A stretch of DNA of 64,000 nt from an uncultured Alteromonadales bacterium (GTDB taxonomy: Bacteria; Pseudomonadota; Gammaproteobacteria; Pseudomonadales; Cellvibrionaceae): assembly GCA_937864365.1 (NCBI GenBank), contig CALMJT010000040.1:30708-94707 (forward strand), given 5' to 3'. Position 1 is the first letter of the stretch, and every line of letters starts with the position of its first letter. The notes beneath the pieces are model-generated. The model was not told the origin of the DNA and searched no databases. It saw only the letters and a program-made list of their open reading frames with translations. Made by a program: the position numbers and the translations under genes. Shown piece by piece: positions 34,249 to 43,966 of the stretch.

Positions 34249-35772
34249 TTAGTTATTTTCGCGAAGCTCAAACATGGTTGGAATTTCGCTGATAATACCG
34301 CCAGTAATGCTGGTACTACCGTCCACTTCAGCGCCTTCAATTAAAATCAAATCTTCTTCTTCTACTGAACTTAAGAACGATTGAATGTTGCCGCCGTCTG
34401 CGGAAATACCCAGAATTTCTACCTCGCTACTGCCCACACGCGAAACCGGGCCCTGAACGGTAACGTCTTCGTCGTCGATGGCTCCCTCAACACTTAATTG
34501 AATGGCGTAGGGGTTTTGGTCTTCGTCAGTAAAGCCGAACAATCTTACTTGGTTATTGGCGACACCCGAGCTCACAATTAAATCATCATCAACGGTTAAG
34601 CCTGTGATAGGAATTTCAACACCAAAGAAGTTCACTGACTCATTAACAGTAATGTCTTGGGATCTTAACGGCGCTTCGATAAAGATACGGCGCTCATGAT
34701 AAATAATGGTTTCGGCAGCGAGTTCTTGGGTATCAATATTGTAGGTGCCCTCTACTTCAATCTTTGAACCAATCACTAGATCGTTTGCGGTACCGCCAAA
34801 ATAAACTACGTCTGAGTCGATCTCAACAGTTTGATCGTCAACCATAATTTCGGTGATTGATCGAACCGAGCTGACAATGCCTTCCATTTGTGCCGGCAAA
34901 AAATCAACGTCTTCGTCGTTGTTACGAAGCGCCGGTAATGCCACCGTGATACAGCTGACGGTCAAAGTACTGGTCAGATCATCGCCCGTGTCAAAGCTGT
35001 CGTCTGGCGTTGCGGTAACTTCTACATAATCGCCTTCGGCCAGCTCGTCTTCGCCACAATCAGCAACAACGCCATTAAGAACAATGGTTTGATCAGCGAT
35101 GGTAAACGAATCGTTGGCGACCAAGTTTTCGACTACGCCTCGAAGCTTCCACAGTGCAAAGCCGCCGGGAGGTGTGTCTACTCGGGTTGCTAAAATTCCG
35201 CCCACGCGATTATCAAACCCGCTCACACGCACCACATCACCGACAGAAAGATTCGCGACGTTTTCTCCAGAAATTGCTTCCAGTTCGGTATCTGCGGTCG
35301 TCACGATTGGTTGAGTAAAGACCGAGAATGGATTGGTGCTGGTTACAGGACCAACAAACAGATGATTGGCGTCGAGCTGAATGACAGTAGCAGTTGCTAG
35401 ATTGTTGGGGGTGTCTTCTTCGGTGACTAAGGTAACTACCATGCCATCTTCAAGTTCGGAAGAATCCGCGGGAATACCGTCGATAAAGATATCGATATTG
35501 CCGAGAGACAAGTTAGTATCAAAATTTACTTCAAGACGAGAGGCGTCGGTTAAGGTGCCAATAATTGCACCGCCATCATCGCCATCGCGTCCATCATCGT
35601 CGCCACCGGATGAACCGCCGCCAGTGCCACCACCGCCGCCGCCAGTGCCGCCGGAGCTTGAGTCGTTATCGTCGGAATTGCCAAGTTGGAGGTCACAACC
35701 GGTCAACGGAAGCGCGCAGGCTGTCGCAGTGATCAGTACAGCAAGAGATTTTTGAAGACTAAAGGTTTTCAT
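34249..35772 (-). CDS. DUF5666-type repeat lipoprotein
   Basis: About 507 residues from the ATG at 35772 (a start 24 bases earlier is possible). The N-terminus is a lipoprotein signal, LITATACALPLTGC, so the protein should be acylated and exported. A Gly/Ser/Asp-rich linker follows (GGTGGGGGGTGG, DDDGRDGDDGG). The remainder consists of repeating small beta modules with the flavour of DUF5666 (LFVGPVTS, VGDVVRVSGF, VVENLVANDSFTIADQTIVL, GDYVEVTATP, LPAQMEGIVSSV). The function of the domain is unknown. Composition is very acidic, as in surface proteins of marine bacteria. Confidence 0.7.
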   Translation of the reverse strand: MKTFSLQKSLAVLITATACALPLTGCDLQLGNSDDNDSSSGGTGGGGGGTGGGSSGGDDDGRDGDDGGAIIGTLTDASRLEVNFDTNLSLGNIDIFIDGIPADSSELEDGMVVTLVTEEDTPNNLATATVIQLDANHLFVGPVTSTNPFSVFTQPIVTTADTELEAISGENVANLSVGDVVRVSGFDNRVGGILATRVDTPPGGFALWKLRGVVENLVANDSFTIADQTIVLNGVVADCGEDELAEGDYVEVTATPDDSFDTGDDLTSTLTVSCITVALPALRNNDEDVDFLPAQMEGIVSSVRSITEIMVDDQTVEIDSDVVYFGGTANDLVIGSKIEVEGTYNIDTQELAAETIIYHERRIFIEAPLRSQDITVNESVNFFGVEIPITGLTVDDDLIVSSGVANNQVRLFGFTDEDQNPYAIQLSVEGAIDDEDVTVQGPVSRVGSSEVEILGISADGGNIQSFLSSVEEEDLILIEGAEVDGSTSITGGIISEIPTMFELRENN

Positions 35773-35931
35773 TGATAAGAAGTTACTAAGATTCATGTTC
35801 TGGTCAGTATCATTCGTATAATTTAGCTCAGTGTAACAGAGCCGGTTGAATTTGTGTTTTTAAACACCCCGCGTTTTTGTAACTGTTTAGCTGATGCATT
35901 CGAGCGTTAACCCTTCGTCTTAAGGGAGCAT

Positions 35932-36084
35932 CAATTAACCCAGAGTTTCCTGGGAAGCAAGGGCATATTGCTAATTTCAAGCCCGGTTAGTGCTTAAAAT
36001 TGCGAATCACATTTTCAATTACGGTCTTCGGATTAAATCATGCTTCAGACTAAATCATGGGAAAGCTAATCAGAGGTTTTATAA
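35932..36084 (-). repeat. Dispersed ~155-bp element, full diverged copy J (minus orientation)
   Basis: Begins ATTAACCCAGAGTTTCC, keeps CTAATTTCAA, TTGCGAATCACATTTTCAATT and ends AAGCTAATCAGAGGTTTTATA. The hairpin-1 loop is enlarged by a partial duplication around TAAATCATG. Confidence 0.85.
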
Positions 36085-36411
36085 GGTATTTGTCTGTTTG
36101 AAGTAAAAGGGGCGCAAATAGGGTTTCGTTTAGCTAATTAAAGTCTTTAATGTAAGAATTTTCTAATTTGTGAGAGTGAAACATTCGGCTTTGAACTAAA
36201 CTGACCAGAGAACATAAAGAGTGCATCGTCGTGTTCAATTTAGCTATAGACGGTTTGCTTTGGCCTTAAAGAATGGTTTCTTAAAGGTGTTGGCCACTTA
36301 AAAGTTTTAATGATTGAATTTTAGTCAGACTTATAAATTAATAAACTCAGTAATACGATTGTTTTAGATACGCGTTGTTAATTTTTTGTACGAAATAAGA
36401 ACAAAAATCTG

Positions 36412-36565
36412 GGGGAGGGCTTTGACAAACCCCGGATTTAATCAGAGTACAAAAATTGACAATGCAATTTCCAATTTTGGACAAATTCAATTATTTACCG
36501 TGTTTGAAATTGGTGACACATTTTTTTGTGTCGCTGGATACTTTGGGTTAACCACAGTTTCCTTT
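36412..36565 (+). repeat. Dispersed ~155-bp element, diverged copy K
   Basis: The right arm of hairpin 1 (ATTTAATCAGAG) is kept but the left arm is replaced. The interior ATTGACAATGCAATTTCCAAT, GTTTGAAATTGGTGACACA and TTTGTGTCGCTG is well preserved. Confidence 0.88.
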
Positions 36566-36932
36566 GGTTAAATTAATGATTAGCAATGTAAATCTTAATG
36601 TAAATGTTGTTGTCGGAGAAAATCAGGTCTTTATTGAAAAGATTTTTCTTCTTTACTCATTATTTAAATTAACTTTGTATAAAAATCTAAATTCGACGCA
36701 GTATTTTTAATCAAAGTAGGGCGTTGTTAATTTTGAATAACTAATAAAGATTTATCTATTTATAAACACTTTTCAATACATGACAATTTTATAAAACAGA
36801 ATATTCGCCCTAAAACTTTTTCGAATTTGGGCGATATCTACTAACACTGGATAACCTCGTGGTTAGGTTGTCACTGATGCTGCGACTTTTCCCAACTACT
36901 AATTTGTAGGGCGTGCTCTGTGGAAATTAATT

Positions 36933-38573
36933 ATGTTAAAAACTAAAAAAATCTTAACTCTCATTTGTGCCAGTCTTGTATTAAGCGCTTGTGGCGGCGG
37001 TGGTGGCGGCGGTAGTTCATCCGGCCCAACATCGGTTGTTGTTTCAGGTAATGTTTCTTTTGAAGATGTTCCCCATGATCCGGTAACTCTTGGGTTGGAT
37101 TACGCTGCCTCATTTTCAGCGCCTGCACGCCGGGTTGTTGTTCAAGCCGTAAATTCTTCTACCGGTGCGGTTTTGGATCAAGATCTTACCGATGATAGCG
37201 GCGATTATTCTTTGTCGGTCGGCTCAAACGTTACTATGTTTATTCGTGCCCGTGCTCAATTGCAGTCGCCGTCAAACAGCGCAGCAACTTGGAATGTAGC
37301 GGTTACCGATAACACCGGCGGTAATGCTTTGTATGTGTTGGATGGCCCGAATTTTAACTCGGGCGAATCGAATCGAATCGAAGACTTGTTTGCTGCTTCT
37401 GGCTGGGATATGGCGACGAGCAGGTATGTTGATGAACGTGCAGCTGCTCCTTTTGCAATTTTAGATGCTGTTTACGAGGCGGTGTCCTCTTTTGTTGCAG
37501 TAGATTCCGATATTAATTTCCCCGATTTAGAAGTCCGTTGGAGTGAAAATAACTCTCCAGTTGGAAATGGCACCGCTGCTGATCTTGCCGCGGGCAGAAT
37601 TTCAACGTCGTTTTTTAGTCCCTCTGAAGACGTCATTTATATTCTTGGTGCCCAGGATTTCGATACTGACGAATACGATAGCCACGTAATTGCTCACGAG
37701 TGGGGTCATTATTTTGAAGATGTGATTTCACGCTCCGACTCAATCGGCGGTTCACATTCTATTACCAGTCTTTTAGACATGCGCGTTGCCATGAGTGAAG
37801 GTTGGGGTAACGCCGTTTCGGGTATCGTATTGAATGATCCAATTTACATTGATAGCTCTCAAGTCTCCCAGTCGCGCGGTTTTTTTATTGATGTTGAAGA
37901 AAACAATAATCTGAATCGTGGCTGGTTTAACGAAGGCTCGGTGCAATCGATCATTTACGACATCTACGACGGTCTGCCTTTTGCGAATTCTGATATCTCG
38001 GAGAATAGTGACACTTTAGACGGCGGTTTGGCCAGAATCTACCAGACATTTACCAGCGACAATTACGTCAATTCTCCATTAGTTACTAGTATTCATTTGT
38101 TCTTGGATGAATATAAATTTTTGTTCGCAAACCAAAGTCTTGCAATCGATATTTTGGCCGCTGGGCAAGATATTTTAGTAAACGATGCCATAGGTACCGG
38201 TGAAAACAATGACGGCGGTAATTCGCTCACCTTACCGGTTTATTACTTAATTACCCTAGGGCAGTCTCAAGAATTTTGTGTCATCAATGACTTTGGTTCC
38301 TTCAACCGATTAGGCAATCGTCGCTTCTTCTTATTAGAAGGTTTAACGCAAGACCTTTACAACATTCGTGTTGCTCGTACCATGGGTGCAACCGCTACAG
38401 ACCCTGATTTCTTTGTTTTGCAGCAAGGGCAAGCTATTAACGGTTCTTTATCCGGAGTTTTGAACGTAGAAGACGCGAATTTATCGCTTCCCGCGGGAGA
38501 TCTTGTCTTTGAAGTCTACGATGATCTAAACACCGACTCGTGTTTTACCCTTACCGTAACAACGGCTCTTTAA
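36933..38573 (+). CDS. Putative zinc metalloprotease lipoprotein
   Basis: 546 residues. A lipobox LVLSAC followed by a Gly/Ser run marks a lipoprotein. An N-terminal beta domain (VSGNVSFEDVP..., about 30-110, carboxypeptidase-regulatory-like) precedes the catalytic part with the HExxH zinc motif in VIAHEWGHYFED near residue 250, and a downstream Glu in MSEGWGNAVSG about 45 residues later that could be the third ligand, as in gluzincins. The C-terminal part looks like a PPC-type beta domain (FVLQQGQAINGSLSG...GDLVFEVYD). It is probably an exported peptidase; the substrate is unknown. Confidence 0.7.
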   Translation: MLKTKKILTLICASLVLSACGGGGGGGSSSGPTSVVVSGNVSFEDVPHDPVTLGLDYAASFSAPARRVVVQAVNSSTGAVLDQDLTDDSGDYSLSVGSNVTMFIRARAQLQSPSNSAATWNVAVTDNTGGNALYVLDGPNFNSGESNRIEDLFAASGWDMATSRYVDERAAAPFAILDAVYEAVSSFVAVDSDINFPDLEVRWSENNSPVGNGTAADLAAGRISTSFFSPSEDVIYILGAQDFDTDEYDSHVIAHEWGHYFEDVISRSDSIGGSHSITSLLDMRVAMSEGWGNAVSGIVLNDPIYIDSSQVSQSRGFFIDVEENNNLNRGWFNEGSVQSIIYDIYDGLPFANSDISENSDTLDGGLARIYQTFTSDNYVNSPLVTSIHLFLDEYKFLFANQSLAIDILAAGQDILVNDAIGTGENNDGGNSLTLPVYYLITLGQSQEFCVINDFGSFNRLGNRRFFLLEGLTQDLYNIRVARTMGATATDPDFFVLQQGQAINGSLSGVLNVEDANLSLPAGDLVFEVYDDLNTDSCFTLTVTTAL

Positions 38574-38707
38574 CGCACGAATTTTTAACTAACCATAATT
38601 TCTAAGCTAACAAGTTTTTACTAATAACATTTGTTGAGCGATTTTAATCCTTAACGAGAATCTTATTTTAGGCTTTGGTACTTTCAATACCGCCAAAGCC
38701 ATATTTG

Positions 38708-39346
38708 ATGAGAAAACAAACAATGAAACCGTTTTTAACAATATTAGCAGGTTTGATGCTTGTTTCTGTGGCTACTCTGGCTAGCCAAGCAAGCGGTGTA
38801 AAACAAGTAAGTGATGTGAAAACAGGTGTCCAAACAGACATAAATAACGTCGATGTAAAGCAAGAAGCCCAAGATACTCGTGCAGCTGAAGTGCCTGTGA
38901 CCGGCTCTAAAAATCATTCGGGATTACGTTTGGGTGATCATTATCTAAAACCCGGCGCCGCAGTTGTGTTCGATCATAACTACGATGGCAAAACCGAATT
39001 GACCGAATCTGAAACCATCACGCTATCGTTCACACCGTCTTATGACATGGATATTATGTCAGTGACGGTGACGTCTACCGATCAAGATATGAGTATGAGT
39101 AGCAGCGATTTTTCTGGTGCTGTTACCGGTAACGATCCCGTGCAAATGGATGTAACTGTGTCGTCAACCTTAGAGGGTCGGTATTATTTGAATGTGTTTA
39201 TCGAAACCGAGACCGATGGTTTTAAACAAAACCGAACCTACGCATTGCCGGTAGTGGTTGGTAATCCGCCTGAGCGTCAACAAGCAAAAACCACTGTTGA
39301 TAACAATGGCGAGAGAGTCCGAGTATTACATTCCTCTAAACCCTAG
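38708..39346 (+). CDS. Secreted hypothetical protein
   Basis: About 212 residues with a signal peptide (MKPFLTILAGLMLVSVATLASQA); ATG codons at 38708 and 38723 are both possible. The mature protein has a beta-sandwich look (AVVFDHNYDGKTELTESETITLSFTPSYDMDIMSVTVTS), consistent with an adhesion or immunoglobulin-like domain, but I cannot name it. It follows the metalloprotease gene by about 135 bases and may be its partner. Its stop codon is the TAG inside the first unit of a 15-bp tandem repeat. Confidence 0.6.
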   Translation: MRKQTMKPFLTILAGLMLVSVATLASQASGVKQVSDVKTGVQTDINNVDVKQEAQDTRAAEVPVTGSKNHSGLRLGDHYLKPGAAVVFDHNYDGKTELTESETITLSFTPSYDMDIMSVTVTSTDQDMSMSSSDFSGAVTGNDPVQMDVTVSSTLEGRYYLNVFIETETDGFKQNRTYALPVVVGNPPERQQAKTTVDNNGERVRVLHSSKP

Positions 39347-39416
39347 TACTGGAAACCCTAGTACTGAAAAACCTAGTACTGAAAAACCTAGTACTGAAAA
39401 ACCTAGTACTGAAAAC
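39342..39416 (+). repeat. 15-bp tandem repeat, five units
   Basis: Five units of CCTAGTACTGAAAAA (first and last with small changes) begin at the stop codon of the secreted protein gene. In one other frame they read as Pro-Ser-Thr-Glu-Lys repeats. Confidence 0.95.
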
Positions 39417-39417
39417 T

Positions 39418-39445
39418 CAGAAACTCCCAAAGAGTGGAGTTTCTG
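39418..39445. terminator. Hairpin after the tandem repeat, weak terminator candidate
   Basis: CAGAAACTC / GAGTTTCTG, a perfect 9-bp stem with a 10-base loop and no T-run behind it. The arms resemble the GAAACTC / GAGTTTC arms of hairpin 4 of the dispersed element. Confidence 0.5.
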
Positions 39446-39524
39446 ATGTTGTTATTCTCCATATGCTTGACCCAGAAGGCCGACGCTGACAGACTTCACC
39501 TGTATATAAATTCAGGCTTTTTCT

Positions 39525-40046
39525 ATGGCGCTTATTCTGGGTATTGACCCCGGCTCTCTAAAAACCGGCTTTGGTGTTATCAATACCATTGGCAGTAAAA
39601 ACGAATACATCGGTAGTGGTGTCATCCGTCTTCCTGCAGAATCTCCTTTGCCTGCACGCCTCAAAATCATCTTCCGTTCATTGATCGAAATTATCGAAGA
39701 GTATCAGCCTCAGCAAATGGCAGTAGAACAAGTATTTGTGTCAAAAAGCGCAGGCTCTGCACTAAAACTGGGTCAGGCTCGCGGTGCTGCTATTGTGGCT
39801 GGTGTACACTCGGAGCTTGAGGTTTTTGAGTACGAAGCCCGAAAGGTTAAACAATCCGTGGTAGGTACAGGAGCCGCCGATAAATATCAGGTTCAGCATA
39901 TGGTCAAGCATCTGCTGCGATTGTCGGCTACACCTCAAGAAGATGCTGCGGATGCTTTGGCTGTGGCGTTATGTCACGCTCATACCCATCAGCATTTAGT
40001 TGCAACCACTAAGTCGGTGGCTTTTCGACGTGGACGGCTGGTTTAG
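39525..40046 (+). CDS. ruvC: Holliday junction endonuclease RuvC
   Basis: 173 residues. RuvC cuts Holliday junctions brought by RuvAB. The acidic catalytic residues are seen in [14 protein letters not shown] (Asp near 7), [11 protein letters not shown] (Glu near 67) and [14 protein letters not shown] (Asp near 140). First gene of ruvC-ruvA-ruvB. Confidence 0.97.
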   Translation: MALILGIDPGSLKTGFGVINTIGSKNEYIGSGVIRLPAESPLPARLKIIFRSLIEIIEEYQPQQMAVEQVFVSKSAGSALKLGQARGAAIVAGVHSELEVFEYEARKVKQSVVGTGAADKYQVQHMVKHLLRLSATPQEDAADALAVALCHAHTHQHLVATTKSVAFRRGRLV

Positions 40047-40111
40047 GCCGAATTGCTGTTACCTAGTGTCAACCCTATACACATATTTTTTATAACTGAG
40101 TTCAGACTTTT

Positions 40112-40735
40112 ATGATCGGTCGCTTAACCGGTATTCTCGCCGAAAAACAACCTCCCTTTTTGTTAATAGATGTCAACGGTGTGGGTTATGAAGTGCAAGC
40201 TCCCATGACCAGTATTTATCAATTACCGGGGCTGGGAGAGAAGGTTACCCTGCACACGCATTTTTCGGTCAGCGAAAATGCACAACAGTTGTTTGCGTTT
40301 ATTGATCAAAAAGATCGTTTGTTATTTCGTCATTTAATTAAAGTCAGTGGTGTAGGTCCTAAGTTGGCTTTGGCTATTTTGTCGGGTATGGAAACTCAGG
40401 AATTCGTTCATGCCGTGACTCTTGGTGATAGCACGCGGTTAGTAAAAATTCCTGGCGTGGGTAAAAAGACCGCCGAGCGTTTGGTAATCGAAATGCAAGA
40501 TCGCCTTAAAGACTGGCAAGTGCCCAGCGAAGCTGCCGCAAACACCGTTACGGAGTCCTTCGATCTTGGCGTTAATCAAAACGCTATTGTTTCGGAAGCT
40601 GAAAGCGCTTTGATTGCTTTGGGTTATAAACCGGTTGAGGCTTCTAAAGCGATTAATCGTGTTCTTAAAGAGCACGCGCCTGAACGTTCAGAAGAGTTGA
40701 TTCGTTTAGCATTAAAAAGTATGTTGCCCGGCTGA
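40112..40735 (+). CDS. ruvA: Holliday junction DNA helicase subunit RuvA
   Basis: 207 residues. MIGRLTGILAEKQPPFLLIDVNGVGYEV is the N-terminal OB fold, two helix-hairpin-helix motifs follow (HLIKVSGVGPKLALAILSG and KIPGVGKKTAERLVIEMQDRL), and the C-terminal domain that contacts RuvB ends the protein. It holds the junction in a square-planar form. Confidence 0.97.
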   Translation: MIGRLTGILAEKQPPFLLIDVNGVGYEVQAPMTSIYQLPGLGEKVTLHTHFSVSENAQQLFAFIDQKDRLLFRHLIKVSGVGPKLALAILSGMETQEFVHAVTLGDSTRLVKIPGVGKKTAERLVIEMQDRLKDWQVPSEAAANTVTESFDLGVNQNAIVSEAESALIALGYKPVEASKAINRVLKEHAPERSEELIRLALKSMLPG

Positions 40736-40779
40736 ATCGTTCCATAAACTGCACATCTTTCGGTAAAAGATAATCCACT

Positions 40780-41805
40780 ATGATCGACAAAGATCACCTT
40801 GATGCTCCCAGACTGGTTTCGGCGGTTGCCGATCAGCGTGAAGACGTGCTTGATCGCACGGTTCGTCCCAAACGCTTATCCGATTACGTGGGGCAACCTG
40901 TGGTTCGCGAACAAATGGAGATCTTCATCCACGCTGCAAAAAAACGCAACGAGGCCCTCGATCACACGTTAATTTTTGGCCCACCAGGACTTGGGAAGAC
41001 CACCCTAGCGAACATCATTGCCGCCGAAATGGGCACCGAGTTAAAGACTACCTCTGGTCCAGTTTTAGAAAGAGCCGGTGATCTCGCCGCGCTGATGACC
41101 AATCTTGAGTCTGGCGATGTGTTGTTTATCGATGAAATTCATCGTTTGAGCCCAGTTGTCGAAGAAGTTCTCTATCCTGCCATGGAAGACTTCCAGCTCG
41201 ATATTATGATTGGCGAGGGCCCGGCTGCGCGTTCTATCAAGATTGATTTACCGCCTTTTACTCTTGTGGGAGCCACTACCCGTGCTGGTTTATTAACCTC
41301 GCCGTTGCGGGATCGGTTTGGTATTGTGCAACGCTTGGAATTCGTCAATATTGCCGATTTGACCCATATCATTGCTCGCGCTGGCAGTTTAATGTCCATT
41401 CGATTAGAAGCTACCGGTGCCGCCGAAATCGCTAAACGCTCACGTGGGACACCACGAATTGCTCTAAGACTGCTAAGACGCGTTCGAGACTATGCAGAGG
41501 TAAAAGGTGATGGACTTATTACCGCTGAAGTTGCCGATGCGGCGTTAAATATGCTGAATGTCGATTCGTTGGGGTTTGATCACATGGATCGCAGAATGCT
41601 TTTGGCTGTAATGGAAAAATTTGGCGGTGGGCCCGTTGGTGTTGATAGTCTCGCTGCTGCCATCAGCGAAGAACGTGGTACCATAGAGGACGTTCTTGAA
41701 CCTTATCTTATTCAACAGGGTTATCTTTCTCGAACCCCAAGAGGGCGTATTGCCACACAACTTGCTTACGATCACTTTGGTTTACAAGCGCCCACATCAA
41801 ACTAG
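40780..41805 (+). CDS. ruvB: Holliday junction branch migration ATPase RuvB
   Basis: 341 residues. AAA+ motor: Walker [11 protein letters not shown] near 66, Walker [12 protein letters not shown] near 112, sensor 1 GATTRAG, then the winged-helix C-terminal domain ([21 protein letters not shown]). It drives branch migration with RuvA. Confidence 0.98.
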   Translation: MIDKDHLDAPRLVSAVADQREDVLDRTVRPKRLSDYVGQPVVREQMEIFIHAAKKRNEALDHTLIFGPPGLGKTTLANIIAAEMGTELKTTSGPVLERAGDLAALMTNLESGDVLFIDEIHRLSPVVEEVLYPAMEDFQLDIMIGEGPAARSIKIDLPPFTLVGATTRAGLLTSPLRDRFGIVQRLEFVNIADLTHIIARAGSLMSIRLEATGAAEIAKRSRGTPRIALRLLRRVRDYAEVKGDGLITAEVADAALNMLNVDSLGFDHMDRRMLLAVMEKFGGGPVGVDSLAAAISEERGTIEDVLEPYLIQQGYLSRTPRGRIATQLAYDHFGLQAPTSN

Positions 41806-41875
41806 ACGATCTGTCTCAAAAACTAGCCGATTCACATTCCAATTAAAAATACCTACAGCTTATTACGGATAAATC

Positions 41876-42304
41876 ATGTCTTGCTTCTCCACCTCGATAC
41901 GAGTCTACATTGAAGATACCGATGCTGGTGGCATTGTTTTTTATGCGAATTACCTGAAATTTATGGAACGCGCGCGCACCGAAATGCTTCGATCGCTGGG
42001 GTTTTCTAAACCAGCGTTAATCGATGATACCGCTTTATTGGTCGTTGCTTCGGTTAGCGTTGACTACAAACGGCCGGCGCGATTGGACGACCTTTTAACG
42101 GTTACCGCTGAGGTTGTTGAAATTGGTCGAGTGTATGTGGTCTTCAAGCAGCAAGTTTTTCGTGGTGAAGAATTGATCAGTGACGGCGAAATCAAAGTCG
42201 TCTGCGTAGATAGTCAATCATTAAGACCGATTTCCTTACCGGAAAATATGCTTGAAAAAATCAAAGAATATTCTGTGTCGCAAGAGTTGTTGAGAAATCC
42301 GTAA
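41876..42304 (+). CDS. ybgC: Acyl-CoA thioesterase YbgC of the Tol-Pal cluster
   Basis: 142 residues with the hot-dog fold signature VYIEDTDAGGIVFYANYLKFMERARTEML near 10-40, in which Asp is the catalytic residue. The family hydrolyses short-chain acyl-CoA or acyl-ACP thioesters and is commonly linked with the Tol-Pal genes; the exact substrate in vivo is uncertain. Here it is separated from tolQ by an unusual 537-base gap. Confidence 0.93.
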   Translation: MSCFSTSIRVYIEDTDAGGIVFYANYLKFMERARTEMLRSLGFSKPALIDDTALLVVASVSVDYKRPARLDDLLTVTAEVVEIGRVYVVFKQQVFRGEELISDGEIKVVCVDSQSLRPISLPENMLEKIKEYSVSQELLRNP

Positions 42305-42841
42305 CACAACAACGCTTCTCGGATTCTAGTCGGTTTAAATTCTAGTAATTCTTACAAAGTTATCGATCAAATTCTTAATCAAGACGTTAACAACGTAAGA
42401 ATATGACACAAAGATTATTCGCTACTTTTCCGATGTGACTCGATATTTCGCGGATATTGATCGTTAAATACCGAGTAATTTCACATAACTGAACTAAATG
42501 CTTGATTATTACTCTCTAGGTGGCAAGTGATTTGTATATTAATTGATAGACTTGGGTTGATTAAAAGTCGTGCTCAACAAAACGCTAAGTAAAGTATTAG
42601 ATCAGTCTTAACTCATCTTAGCAGACAATATTTTTTGTAATAAATATTCACCGTTGAATTTTATTGCAGTGTAGAGAGACGCGTATCGTTTTATTATGGT
42701 TGTTTATAGCAGTATTAACGAAGCTAATGTTGTTTTTGACGCGCCGTAAATATCAATTCGCGTAAGCAAACGTTAAAATAAAAAAATTCAGTTCAATTTC
42801 TTCGGTTTAGAATCCTCATTAGTTCGGAGTCCAGATTTTTC
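42305..42841. other. Long gap between ybgC and tolQ
   Basis: 537 AT-rich bases where most relatives have a few dozen at most. I see no gene and no convincing copy of the dispersed element. It probably contains a separate promoter for tolQRAB. Confidence 0.55.
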
Positions 42842-43537
42842 ATGCAGCCCGGTGAATCCCTTTCTTTATGGTCATTAATCTCTCAGGCGAGTTTGCTTGT
42901 TCAATTGGTGATGTTGGTTTTATTGCTCGCCTCAGTTGTTTCCTGGGTAATGATTGTCAATCGTGGCATTTATCAAAATCGAGCCGCCAAGTTGTATAAC
43001 GATTTTGAAAAGCAATTTTGGTCGGGTATTGATTTAACTCAGTTATATAAACAAGGAAATAATCGCGCAAGCAGCGGCATCTTAGACGGTGTTGAAAATA
43101 TTTTTCGCGCGGGTTTTAAAGAGTTTTCTCGCCTTCGTCAACAAAGCTCTGTTGAACCTGAAGTGGTAATGCAAGGTACTGAAAGGGCAATGCGAGTCGC
43201 TTTAGCGCGCGAAGAAGAAAAGCTCGAAGCCAATCTTTCCTTTTTGGCCAGTGTTGCATCAGTAAGTCCTTACATCGGCCTATTTGGTACCGTATGGGGA
43301 ATTATGAGTTCATTTCGCGGTTTGGCTAATGTGCATCAAGCAACCCTGGCGACCGTCGCTCCAGGAATTTCAGAAGCATTGGTGGCAACCGCTATGGGTC
43401 TTTTCGCTGCAATTCCTGCGGTTCTGGCCTACAACCGGTACTCGGCACGCGCCGAATCTTTATTGGCAAATTACGAAACATTTGCCGAAGAATTGTCGTC
43501 ATTTTTCCACCGCAAACTTCATTCTGGCCAAGCGTAA
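42842..43537 (+). CDS. tolQ: Tol-Pal system proton channel subunit TolQ
   Basis: 231 residues, inner membrane, three transmembrane helices (about 17-37, 135-160, 170-195). The MotA/TolQ/ExbB signature is in SPYIGLFGTVWGIMSSFRGL and APGISEALVATAMGLFAAIPAVLAYN. It uses the proton gradient with TolR to energise TolA during cell constriction. It ends six bases before tolR. Confidence 0.97.
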   Translation: MQPGESLSLWSLISQASLLVQLVMLVLLLASVVSWVMIVNRGIYQNRAAKLYNDFEKQFWSGIDLTQLYKQGNNRASSGILDGVENIFRAGFKEFSRLRQQSSVEPEVVMQGTERAMRVALAREEEKLEANLSFLASVASVSPYIGLFGTVWGIMSSFRGLANVHQATLATVAPGISEALVATAMGLFAAIPAVLAYNRYSARAESLLANYETFAEELSSFFHRKLHSGQA

Positions 43538-43543
43538 ACTCTC

Positions 43544-43966
43544 ATGGGCGCAAGGAATAAAAAACGTAAACCTATGGCTGAAATCAATGTGGTTCCTTAC
43601 ATTGATGTGATGCTGGTGTTGTTGGTGGTATTTATGATTACTGCGCCTCTGCTTATGCAGGGCGTCAAGGTCGATTTACCACAAGCTCCATCCACTCCTT
43701 TAGATAGTAAAGAAGACGAACCGTTAATCGTTTCGATAAAACAAGATGGTTCCTATTATTTGAATTTGGGCCGCGACCAAGACGTGGCTAAACCTATGTC
43801 GCAAATTCAAGATACGGTATCGAAAGTACTTCGTGAAAAGCCCGCTACCCAAGTGTTAGTTTGGGGTGATCACCGAGTGCCATATGGTGAAGTGGTTCAA
43901 GCGATGACTTCTTTGCAAGCTGCCGGTGCACCTTCGGTTGGTTTAGTTACGGAGCCGCAGCAGTAA
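43544..43966 (+). CDS. tolR: Tol-Pal system protein TolR
   Basis: 140 residues with one N-terminal transmembrane helix and the ExbD/TolR signature MAEINVVPYIDVMLVLLVVFMITAPL; the Asp in YIDVMLV is the proton-carrying residue. A periplasmic domain follows. Its stop shares one base with the tolA start (TAATG). Confidence 0.97.
   Translation: MGARNKKRKPMAEINVVPYIDVMLVLLVVFMITAPLLMQGVKVDLPQAPSTPLDSKEDEPLIVSIKQDGSYYLNLGRDQDVAKPMSQIQDTVSKVLREKPATQVLVWGDHRVPYGEVVQAMTSLQAAGAPSVGLVTEPQQ

Larger units (their letters stand above)
35773..36932. other. 1.16-kb gene-free region with two inverted repeat copies
   Basis: Between the divergent DUF5666 and metalloprotease genes. It holds two copies of the dispersed element in opposite orientation (J and K) about 330 bases apart. 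The rest is AT rich and I see no gene in it. Confidence 0.7.

Noticed and set aside
36386..36571. 61-codon frame upstream of the metalloprotease gene
   Set aside because: It lies inside repeat copy K and follows the element sequence, not a protein family.
39342..39416. CRISPR-like array or origin iterons
   Set aside because: The units are 15 bp in direct contact without spacers; no replication gene or cas gene is near.
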